Source: Streptacidiphilus sp. ASG 303 (GTDB lineage Bacteria > Actinomycetota > Actinomycetes > Streptomycetales > Streptomycetaceae). From it: a stretch of DNA of 64,000 bases. Below the pieces are notes generated by a model. The model had not been told where the DNA came from, made no database searches, and saw only the letters and a list, made by a program, of their open reading frames with translations. Positions 58,010 through 64,000 of the stretch are shown here, one piece after another (positions within the stretch are counted from its first letter, which is position 1; the number at the start of each line of letters is the position of its first letter). The stretch is from positions 104,064 to 168,063 of the forward strand of contig NZ_JAJLRA010000013.1 of assembly GCF_020991365.1 (NCBI RefSeq). The letters run 5' to 3'. Position numbers and translations under genes: made by a program.

Positions 58010-58404
58010 AGCGTGCGCTCGTAGCTCGCCCAGGCGACGTGCGACTCGTGCAGCACGACCGCGAGCGACGCCAGCCCGCGGGCGCCCTCGCCGAGGGCGC
58101 CGGCCGCCACCCGGTCGGCGAGCCGGTCGGCGATGACCTTGGCCAGGAACTCCGTCGAGGTGTTGACCCCGGCGAACTCGGGGTCGTCGTCGAGGTTGCG
58201 GTAGTTGAGCCCGCCGAGCACCCCGGCGAGCTCCGCGGAGGCCAGCCCGATGTCGACGACGAGGTTGTCGGCGTCGAGTTCGGCGCGGCGGAACGTCGCG
58301 TCCACCAGGAAGGTCGCGCCGTGCAGCCGCTGCGCGGGGCCGAAGACCTCGCCGCGGAAGCTGTGGGCGACCATGATGTGGTCGCGGACGGTGACGCTGA
58401 ACAA
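58006..58404 (-). CDS. 6-pyruvoyl-tetrahydropterin synthase/QueD-like protein
   Basis: A 132-residue T-fold enzyme. Zinc His residues are seen in MVAHSF and [59 protein letters not shown] has the family Asp and the T/S-x-E-x-x-A motif; [11 protein letters not shown] has the catalytic Glu/His-type end. The Cys that acts as general base in classical PTPS and QueD, expected before LHGH, is not visible, and LHGH reads LHGA. It may therefore be a PTPS-III-like or repurposed enzyme. The start is TTG at 58402-58404 after GGGAGGG. It overlaps the glycosyltransferase start, so it is firmly part of this cluster. Confidence 0.82.
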   Translation of the reverse strand: MFSVTVRDHIMVAHSFRGEVFGPAQRLHGATFLVDATFRRAELDADNLVVDIGLASAELAGVLGGLNYRNLDDDPEFAGVNTSTEFLAKVIADRLADRVAAGALGEGARGLASLAVVLHESHVAWASYERTL

Positions 58405-58588
58405 GGGGGTCCCTCCCGGGGCGGTAGGCGGTCCCGCGGTGCGGGGACCGGGCGGTGCGGGGTCGGGGGTCGGGGGATCCGGCGGTGCCGGGGCGTGCGG
58501 TGCTGCGGTGTGCGGTCGGGCCGGGTGCGGCCCTGCCGGCGGGCGCCGCCGCGGCGCCCGGACCGGGGGCCCGGTCAGGCGGACCCGG

Positions 58589-59590
58589 TCAGGCGGGCCC
58601 GTAGACGATACGGTGGCAGAGCGCCGGAAGTTCACCGCCGGCGATCATCGGCATCACCCGGGGCAGGTCCTCGAAGGCGCTCTCGCCGGTGACCAGCACG
58701 TCGAAGGCGGGGTCGGCGAGCAGGCGCAGGGCCAGGGCCATGCGGTCGGCGAAGCCGCGCCGCGCGCTGCGGGCCGGCGAGACCGTGCCGACCTGGCTGC
58801 TGCGCACGGTGAGGCGGCGGGAGTGGAAGGCCTCCCCCAGGGGCAGCGCGACCTGCCGGTCGCCGTACCAGCTGAGGTCGACGACCGTCCCCTCGTGCCC
58901 CAGCAGGTCGAGGGAGCGGGCGAGCCCCTCCGCGGTGGCGCTGGCGTGCAGCACCAGGTCGCAGCCGCCCTCGGCCCGGTCGGGCAGCGCGAAGTCCGCG
59001 CCGAGGGCCTCGGCGACGGCGGCCCGGGCGGGGTCGACGTCGACCAGTTGGACCCTGGCCCCGGGGACGCGGGCGGCCAGCGCGGCGACACAGCAGCCGA
59101 CCATCCCGGCGCCGACGACGGCGATCCGGTCGCCCACCAGCGGCGCGGCGTCCCACAGCGCGTTGACCGCGGTCTCCACGGTCCCGGCCAGCACCGCGCG
59201 CGCCGGGGGCACCCCGTCCGGCACGGGGGTGACCGCGGCCGCCGGGACGACGTACCGCGTCTGGTGCGGGTGGAGGCAGAAGACGTGACGGCCGGCCAGG
59301 TCCGGCGGGCCCTCCTCGACCACCCCGACGCTGAGGTAGCCGTACTTGACCGGCCCCGGGAAGTCGCCCTCCTGGAAGGGCGCCCGCATCGCCTCGCGCT
59401 GGCTCTCGGGGACGCCGCCGCGCAGGACCAGGGACTCGGTCCCGCGGCTCACCCCCGAGTAGAGGGACCGGACCAGGACCTCGCCGGGGCCGGTCGCGGG
59501 GAGGACGGCGGACCGGATCTCCCCCGCTCCCCCGCCGGACGCTCCCCCGCCGGACGGGGTGAACCAGAAGGCGCGTGCCGTGCGTTCCAC
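58589..59590 (-). CDS. MDR-superfamily (zinc-binding) dehydrogenase
   Basis: A 333-residue medium-chain dehydrogenase. The GroES-like half includes [21 protein letters not shown] and [18 protein letters not shown]; the nucleotide half has [33 protein letters not shown] (GxGxxG then Asp, favouring NAD) and VVDLSWYG. The classical structural zinc Cys cluster is absent. The pattern is like sorbitol-dehydrogenase-like enzymes of biosynthetic clusters. The GTG start at 59588-59590 has GGAGGT upstream. It is the first gene of the leftward cluster, 184 bases before the PTPS-like gene. Confidence 0.85.
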   Translation of the reverse strand: MERTARAFWFTPSGGGASGGGAGEIRSAVLPATGPGEVLVRSLYSGVSRGTESLVLRGGVPESQREAMRAPFQEGDFPGPVKYGYLSVGVVEEGPPDLAGRHVFCLHPHQTRYVVPAAAVTPVPDGVPPARAVLAGTVETAVNALWDAAPLVGDRIAVVGAGMVGCCVAALAARVPGARVQLVDVDPARAAVAEALGADFALPDRAEGGCDLVLHASATAEGLARSLDLLGHEGTVVDLSWYGDRQVALPLGEAFHSRRLTVRSSQVGTVSPARSARRGFADRMALALRLLADPAFDVLVTGESAFEDLPRVMPMIAGGELPALCHRIVYGPA

Positions 59591-59725
59591 CAGAGACCTC
59601 CATGACGGACGGACGGGCGGCGCCCGCCGCCCCGGTCGTGCCGGTACCGTACGCGGTCCCCCGGCGCGGCCGCGGACGGGGGCGGTGCGGACCGGGGGGA
59701 GACTCAGGCGGAGACGGGAGCGGTG

Positions 59726-60874
59726 ATGGACGTGCGGTACCGGCGCGGCGGAGGCACGGCCGGGCGCAGGCCGGCCGGGCACGGCACGGACGGGCGGGGC
59801 CCGGTGCGGCGCGGCGCGGCCCGGCGGGGACCGGAGGGCCGCGACGCGGCCGGGCACGCCCCGCGCGGGCGGGGCACGGCCCGGCGGGACCGTCCGGCCG
59901 GGCACGGCGCGGTCGGGCGGGGTCCGGCACGGAGGGGTCCGGCCGGGCGGGGTCCGGTCTGGCGGACGCCGGCCGCCGGTGCCGCCGCGCAGGTCATGCT
60001 GCTGGTCCTGCTGGGGGCCTCGGTGGGCCTGGGCCCCGCGGGGTGGCTCACGGGCGGGGTGCTCGCCGTCGCCGTCCCGGCCCTGCTGGCCGGCGCCCTG
60101 CGGCGGTCGGGGGCCTCCGCGCCGGGGCCGGCCGACCGCGTCACCCTGGCCCGGACCGTGCTCGGCGGCGGCGTGGCGGCGCTGGTCGCGGACGGCACCG
60201 GGCACGGCGCGGTCCTGACGGGCCTGGCCGCGGCGGCGCTCGCCCTCGACGCGGTGGACGGCCGGGTCGCCCGGCGCACCGGCACGGCGTCCCCGCTGGG
60301 GGCGCGGTTCGACATGGAGGCGGACGCCTTCCTCATCCTGGTGCTGAGCGTCCGTGCGGCCGCCTCGTGCGGCACGTGGGTCCTGGCGGCCGGGGCCATG
60401 CGGTACGCCTTCGTCGCGGCCGCCCGGGTCGCGCCGTGGCTGCGCGCCGCCCTTCCGCCGAGCCTCGCCCGGAAGGCCGTGGCCGCCCAGCAGGGCGTCA
60501 CCCTGGCGGTGGTGTGCGCGGGGGTCCTGCCGCCCACGGCGTCGACCGCCGTGGCCGCCGCGGCGCTCGCCGCGCTCGTGTGGTCCTTCGGCCGGGACAC
60601 GGTGTGGCTGTGGCGGACCCGGCCGCGCGGCGCCGTCGCGGCCGCCTCCGGGCTCACGGACGCCGCGGACCGCGCGGGCTCCCCGCCCGCGCCGGCGGCC
60701 CCGCCCGCCCCGGCCGGTGCCGCGCGGGCCGCCGGTGCCGAGGTGCTCCCCGTGGCGGCCGGGCTCCCCGGGCTCCCGGTGGCCGCCGCGGCCGCCGGGC
60801 CGCCCCGGCCCCAGGACGGACCGGGGCGGGACCGCGGGGCGCGGGTCGCCGCCGGGCCGGTGCGCCTCCGGTAG
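59726..60874 (+). CDS. CDP-alcohol phosphatidyltransferase family protein
   Basis: A 382-residue membrane enzyme that joins a CDP-activated lipid or alcohol to an alcohol acceptor. The signature D-x2-D-G-x2-A-R-x8-G-x3-D-x3-D is present in [19 protein letters not shown] followed by [10 protein letters not shown]. About five helices follow residue 90. The first 80 residues are Arg/Gly/Ala-rich low complexity, so the true start could be nearer 59996; I use the ATG at 59726 for its GGGAG site. The C-terminal 70 residues are Ala/Pro-rich. It is divergent from the dehydrogenase and convergent with the RibD-like gene. The acceptor is unknown. Confidence 0.83.
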   Translation: MDVRYRRGGGTAGRRPAGHGTDGRGPVRRGAARRGPEGRDAAGHAPRGRGTARRDRPAGHGAVGRGPARRGPAGRGPVWRTPAAGAAAQVMLLVLLGASVGLGPAGWLTGGVLAVAVPALLAGALRRSGASAPGPADRVTLARTVLGGGVAALVADGTGHGAVLTGLAAAALALDAVDGRVARRTGTASPLGARFDMEADAFLILVLSVRAAASCGTWVLAAGAMRYAFVAAARVAPWLRAALPPSLARKAVAAQQGVTLAVVCAGVLPPTASTAVAAAALAALVWSFGRDTVWLWRTRPRGAVAAASGLTDAADRAGSPPAPAAPPAPAGAARAAGAEVLPVAAGLPGLPVAAAAAGPPRPQDGPGRDRGARVAAGPVRLR

Positions 60875-60894
60875 GCGGGGTTCCCGACGGAGGG

Positions 60895-61578
60895 TCAGTC
60901 GTCGCGGTGCGGAAGGTAGCGGAGCAGCACCACGTCGCCGATCTGCCGGGCCTCCGCCAGCGTCATGCGCCGGTCCGGCCCCTGCGGGAAGACGGCCGGG
61001 CGGACGAGCCGCGGCGCGTCGGCCTGGCCGACGAAGAACGGGGCGTACACGAGGTGCAGCTCGTCGACGACGCCGGCCGTGAGGAACATGGTGTGCACGG
61101 CGCCGCCGCCCTCGATCATGAGCCGCCCGATCCCGCGCCCCGCGAGGTCGGCCAGCACCGCGTGCACGTCCAGCGGGTCGCCCGCACCGACGACCGTGGC
61201 GGCCCGCCCCAGGCGCTCCCGGACGGAGGCCAGCGCCCCCGTGGTGGTGTAGACGAGCTTGTCGCCGTCGCCGGTGGTGAAGAAGCGGGCCGCCGGGTCG
61301 AGGTCCCCGCTCTCCGTCAGCGTGACCTTCACCGGCGTCGGCGGCAGCCCCTCGCGGACGCGGCGCAGCCGCCGGTCCTCCGAGCAGACCAGCAGCCGGG
61401 GGTCGTCCGCCCGGATCGTGGCGGCGCCGACCAGGATGGCGTCCACCCCGGCCCTGACCTCGTCCACCCGCTCGAAGTCCGCCTCGTTGGAGAGCAGCAG
61501 ACGGGTGGAGCTGGTGTCGTCGAGGCACCCGTCCAGCGACGCGGCGGCCGACAGGAGCACATGGGGGCGCGGTCTCAT
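60895..61578 (-). CDS. RibD C-terminal-domain reductase (dihydrofolate-reductase-like)
   Basis: A 227-residue NADPH-dependent reductase. [34 protein letters not shown] and [21 protein letters not shown] are RibD_C hallmarks (Ser/Asp substrate contacts, GAxTxRxDxP loop, EGGG). Family members reduce 5-amino-6-ribosylamino-uracil phosphate in riboflavin synthesis or act on pterin/deazapurine intermediates. No deaminase domain is present. I choose the ATG at 61576-61578, where homology starts, although no strong ribosome-binding site is seen. It is convergent with the CDP-alcohol transferase gene (20-base gap). It fits the pterin-like cluster functionally. Confidence 0.88.
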   Translation of the reverse strand: MRPRPHVLLSAAASLDGCLDDTSSTRLLLSNEADFERVDEVRAGVDAILVGAATIRADDPRLLVCSEDRRLRRVREGLPPTPVKVTLTESGDLDPAARFFTTGDGDKLVYTTTGALASVRERLGRAATVVGAGDPLDVHAVLADLAGRGIGRLMIEGGGAVHTMFLTAGVVDELHLVYAPFFVGQADAPRLVRPAVFPQGPDRRMTLAEARQIGDVVLLRYLPHRDD

Positions 61579-61670
61579 GGGGGACAAGACTGGCACAGGC
61601 CCCCGCGGGGCGGGCACGGGTCCCGGAGGTCACGGCGCCACGGGGCCACGGCGGATCAGGACCGGCGCCG

Positions 61671-62465
61671 TCACGGCACGATGGAGTCCACGTAGCCCCC
61701 GTCGACCCGGACCGCCGCACCCGTGGTCGCCGACGCCTGCGGGGAGCTGAGGTAGACGACCAGGTGGGCGATCTCCTCCGGTTCGATGAGCCGCCCCAGC
61801 AGCGACTGCGGCCGGTGGAGGCGCATGAACTCCCGCTGGGCCTCCTCCCAGGGGCGGTCGCGCCCCACCAGGTCGTACACGAAGTCCTCGACGCCGGGGG
61901 TGTGCGTGGGCCCGGCGATCACGGAGTTGACGGTGACCCCGGTGCCGGCGGCCGCCTTCGCGAAGCCGCGGGAGACGGCCAGGAGGGCGGTCTTGGTCAT
62001 CCCGTAGTGGATCATCTCGGCCGGGATGACCAGGGCGGAGTCGCTGGCGATGTTCAGGACCCGGCCCCAGCCGCGCCGCTCCATGCCCGGCAGGTAGGCG
62101 CGGATCAGGCGCACCGCGCTCAGCACGTTGGTGTCGAAGTACGTGCGCCACCGCTCGTCGGTGATCTCCAGCGGGGCGGCGACCTCGAAGATCCCGAGGT
62201 TGTTGACCAGCACGTCCGCGTCCGGGACCTCCCGGAGCAGCGCCTCGGCCCCCTCGGACGTGGTCAGGTCCGAGGCGACGGTGACGACCTCGGCTCCGGG
62301 CGCCGCCCCGGCGACCCGGTCGGCCGCCTGCCGCAGCCGGTCCTCGCCCCGGCCGGTGAGGACCGTCCTGGCGCCCGCCTGCGCCAGGCCGGCCGCGACG
62401 GCCAGGCCGATGCCCTGGGAGGAGCCGGTGACGACGGCGGTCCTGCCGCCCAGATCGATGCGCAT
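61671..62465 (-). CDS. short-chain dehydrogenase/reductase (SDR)
   Basis: A 264-residue classical [35 protein letters not shown] is the TGxxxGIG cofactor motif with Arg favouring [18 protein letters not shown] is the NNxG motif; catalytic Ser in LNIASDSAL and Tyr-Lys in IHYGMTKTA complete the triad. The C-terminus ends GGYVDSIVP. The ATG at 62463-62465 starts at the fold; no strong ribosome-binding site is seen. The gene upstream of the RibD-like gene on the same strand is 92 bases away, so co-transcription is possible. The substrate is unknown. Confidence 0.9.
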   Translation of the reverse strand: MRIDLGGRTAVVTGSSQGIGLAVAAGLAQAGARTVLTGRGEDRLRQAADRVAGAAPGAEVVTVASDLTTSEGAEALLREVPDADVLVNNLGIFEVAAPLEITDERWRTYFDTNVLSAVRLIRAYLPGMERRGWGRVLNIASDSALVIPAEMIHYGMTKTALLAVSRGFAKAAAGTGVTVNSVIAGPTHTPGVEDFVYDLVGRDRPWEEAQREFMRLHRPQSLLGRLIEPEEIAHLVVYLSSPQASATTGAAVRVDGGYVDSIVP

Positions 62466-62633
62466 GCGCCGCACGCTCGCACACCCGCGGACGCGGGGCG
62501 GCCTGCCACGCGAGCGGCCCCTCCCCCCGGCCCACGGACGGAGCAGCCCGGGCGCGGGCACGGGACCGTCCGGCGGCCGGCCGGGGACGGCGGGGGCGGG
62601 CGGCTGCGGGCTGCGGGCTGCGGCCCGGGCCAT

Positions 62634-62783
62634 TCAGCGGAGGACGGCGGTCATGTGCCCGCCCTCCACGGCGGTGCCGCAGCAGCCGCCGGCGCCGTGG
62701 ACCGCGGGGGAGGCGGAGAGGAGCAGCCGGTCGTACGGGTGCCCGCTGCACACGTCCGTGCACAGGTCAGCCCTTGGCCGCAT
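62634..62783 (-). CDS. possible Cys-rich mini-protein
   Basis: A 49-codon frame that I do not recognise. From codon 6 on, every third position is G or C (about 44 codons), and the product has organised content: CTDVCSGHPYDRLLLSAS, then HGAGGCCGTAVEGGHM. The four Cys and three His could bind a metal. The ATG at 62781-62783 has no ribosome-binding site; a GTG at 62751-62753 is an alternative giving 39 residues. It lies between the SDR and STAS genes. In DNA this GC-rich, third-position bias alone is weak evidence, so the call is tentative. Confidence 0.4.
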   Translation of the reverse strand: MRPRADLCTDVCSGHPYDRLLLSASPAVHGAGGCCGTAVEGGHMTAVLR

Positions 62784-62959
62784 CGGGGTCGTGGGACGGC
62801 GCCGCGGGCGCCGGGGCCTGCGTCGGATGGCGCATTCCGGCCCCCGCGGCCGGCCCGCCCCGGGTCAGGGATGGGCGCAGGCCCCGGCATGTGTCAGGCT
62901 GGGGGCCGGCGGTACTCACCCGGACGGAAGAAGCCCGGTCACCTGAGGCCGCGGAAGGG

Positions 62960-63274
62960 ATGCGACCGGTGGAAGCCAGGACCGAGGTGGACGCGACCGG
63001 CACGGTGCGGGTCGCGGTGGCCGGCGACGTCGACTTCGACACCTGCCCGGTGCTGGCGGCGGAGCTGGCGCCGCTGGCCGAGAGGGCGGCCGCGACCGTG
63101 GTCGTGGACCTGACCGAGGTGTCGTTCATGGACTCCTCCGGTCTGCACGTCCTGCTGGCCGCACGGCACCGGATCAGCGCGGCCGGCGGCCGGATGCGGA
63201 TCGTCGGGGCACGGGAGCAGGCCCTGTTCCTGTTCGAGGTGGCCGGGGTGACGGGGCTGCTGGACGCCGCGTGA
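62960..63274 (+). CDS. STAS-domain anti-sigma factor antagonist
   Basis: A 104-residue STAS protein of the SpoIIAA/RsbV type. TGTVRVAVAGDVDFDTCPVLAAEL opens the fold, and VVVDLTEVSFMDSSGLHVLLAARHR contains the phosphorylatable Ser in the D-S-S-G loop. Partner-switching partners would be an RsbW-like kinase (one is encoded 322 bases downstream) and a PP2C phosphatase (one at 43-45.7 kb). Start choice: ATG at 62960 lies directly after GGAAGGG, while GTG at 62969 has that ribosome-binding site at nine bases, so the true N-terminus may be three residues shorter. Confidence 0.9.
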   Translation: MRPVEARTEVDATGTVRVAVAGDVDFDTCPVLAAELAPLAERAAATVVVDLTEVSFMDSSGLHVLLAARHRISAAGGRMRIVGAREQALFLFEVAGVTGLLDAA

Positions 63275-63298
63275 CGGGCGGCGCCGGCCCGGTACCGG

Positions 63299-63323
63299 GA
63301 ATTCGCACCGCCCGACCGGGTAT
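63299..63323 (+). promoter_or_regulatory. sigma-B-type promoter GAATT-N14-GGGTAT
   Basis: It fits the Streptomyces sigma-B-family pattern GNNTN-N14-16-GGGTA(C/T). It lies 30-270 bases before possible starts of the RsbW-like gene. A CCCGGTACCGGG palindrome precedes it. Confidence 0.6.
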
Positions 63324-63596
63324 CGGACGCGGATCGGGGGGTAGCCGCCCGGGGTGACCACCCCCGACACCGCCGTCCGGACCGCGTCGGACCAGGACGA
63401 ACCCCGGGAGCGGAGCCGCTTCGGCGCCCCCCTTCCCGGCCCGATCCGGACCGGCTGCGCGGGAACCCGCGCACCGGGCCCGTGTCCGCAGGGTCCGCCG
63501 CGCCCCGGCCCCGCCGGCCCCCCGGACCGGCCCGGCGACGGCCCCCCCGACGGCGGCGTCCCCGGCGGCGCACCCGACAGCGGCAGGAGCACGCCC

Positions 63597-63983
63597 ATGC
63601 GCCGGCAGGCCACCCTCGACGGCACCCCCGGCACCGCCGCCACCGCCCGCACCCTCACCGCCGACCTCCTCACCCACGCCGCCGCCACCGGCCACCCCCT
63701 CACCGACCGCACCCGCGAGACCGCCCTCCTCGTCGTCAGCGAACTCGTCACCAACGCCACCCGCCACGCCCCCGGCCCCTGCCGCCTCGACCTCACCCTC
63801 ACCGACCAGCACCTCCACATCACCGTCGAGGACACCCACCCCGCCCTCCCCGCCCCCCGCACCCACGACGCCGCCCGCATCGGCGGCCACGGCCTCGAGA
63901 TCGTCCTCGCCCTCTGCACCCGCCTCCACACCGAGACCACCCCCCACGGCAAACGCCTCCACGCCCACCTCCCCCTCACCTGA
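63597..63983 (+). CDS. RsbW-like ATP-binding protein (HATPase_c_2, anti-sigma type)
   Basis: A 128-residue GHKL ATPase domain as in Streptomyces anti-sigma serine kinases. ALLVVSELVTNATRHA is the N-box with the Mg-binding Asn; VEDTHPALPAP is the degenerate G1 box; IGGHGLEIVLALCTR the G2 box. The ATG at 63597 has CAGGAG eight bases upstream. The frame is open back to a GTG at 63354, only about 24 bases after the expected start of the sigma-B-like promoter, so a longer form is possible, but its extra 81 residues are Pro/Gly/Arg-rich. Wobble bases are almost exclusively C. With the STAS gene upstream it suggests a partner-switching pair. Confidence 0.85.
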   Translation: MRRQATLDGTPGTAATARTLTADLLTHAAATGHPLTDRTRETALLVVSELVTNATRHAPGPCRLDLTLTDQHLHITVEDTHPALPAPRTHDAARIGGHGLEIVLALCTRLHTETTPHGKRLHAHLPLT

Positions 63984-64000
63984 CCCCACCACCCCCACCC

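Noticed and set aside
62767..63979. Leftward frames opposite the STAS and RsbW-like genes
   Set aside because: Repetitive Arg/Gly/Ala products without domains; the rightward genes have clear STAS and GHKL motifs.

Overview
The window is very GC-rich (third codon positions almost always G or C). It uses GTG and TTG starts freely, links many genes by 4-base ATGA/GTGA/TTGA overlaps, and carries actinomycete-type regulatory sites (a DmdR/IdeR iron box, a DasR-like operator, leaderless promoters, a sigma-B-type promoter). Together with SpoIIE-type phosphatase, ANTAR, STAS and RsbW-like genes, this points to a Streptomyces-like chromosome. I see no rRNA, tRNA, CRISPR array, insertion sequence or phage gene, and no clear sign of a recently acquired island.

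Layout. 1-4.2 kb: an HypE-like fragment, a cysteine hydrolase, a glutathione peroxidase, and a TetR regulator divergent from a patatin-like lipase with a clear operator between them. 4.3-8.2 kb: a polar amino-acid ABC transporter and, upstream on the same strand, a SAM-hydrolase (DUF62) gene. Each is preceded by a short, apparently leaderless leader-peptide ORF: one Cys-containing with an RRRHVD core, one with a Met-Met-Arg-Met-Met cluster followed by an antiterminator/terminator pair. 8.4-9.7 kb: an F420/PPOX-type oxidoreductase and a small secreted His/Trp-rich protein. 9.9-22.1 kb: a nine-gene leftward operon for uptake and breakdown of a mannose/ManNAc-type glycoside (binding protein, two permeases, GntR, ROK kinase, DUF4127, FAD oxidoreductase, NanE, GH38 mannosidase), with a dre-like operator at its promoter.

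22.3-38.1 kb: a Tat-secreted DUF3370-like protein, a GH15 enzyme, a second PPOX protein, a secreted S51 (cyanophycinase-like) protein, an NmtR-type Ni/Co sensor divergent from a P1B-4 metal ATPase plus thioredoxin-like ferredoxin, a 1285-residue secreted subtilase, an SCO6745-like protein, and an HIBADH-family dehydrogenase divergent from a TetR regulator with a 20-base perfect palindrome between them. 38.4-45.7 kb: a multi-HAMP hybrid histidine kinase translationally coupled to an ANTAR/GAF/PAS/PP2C phosphatase, a likely signalling pair.

45.9-64 kb: a GH13 alpha-glucosidase, a zinc CDF exporter, a UvrA-like drug-resistance ATPase with an AraC regulator, an iron-box-controlled CopD protein, a GNAT enzyme, and a pterin/deazaflavin-like gene neighbourhood (dehydrogenase, PTPS-like, glycosyltransferase, methyltransferase, flippase-like membrane protein, CDP-alcohol phosphatidyltransferase, RibD-like reductase). 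Then come an SDR, a possible Cys-rich mini-protein, a STAS anti-anti-sigma factor and an RsbW-like ATPase behind a sigma-B-like promoter. The most promising undescribed features are the Met-leader attenuator before the SAM hydrolase (adjacent to the Cys-leader transporter) and the pterin-type cluster.
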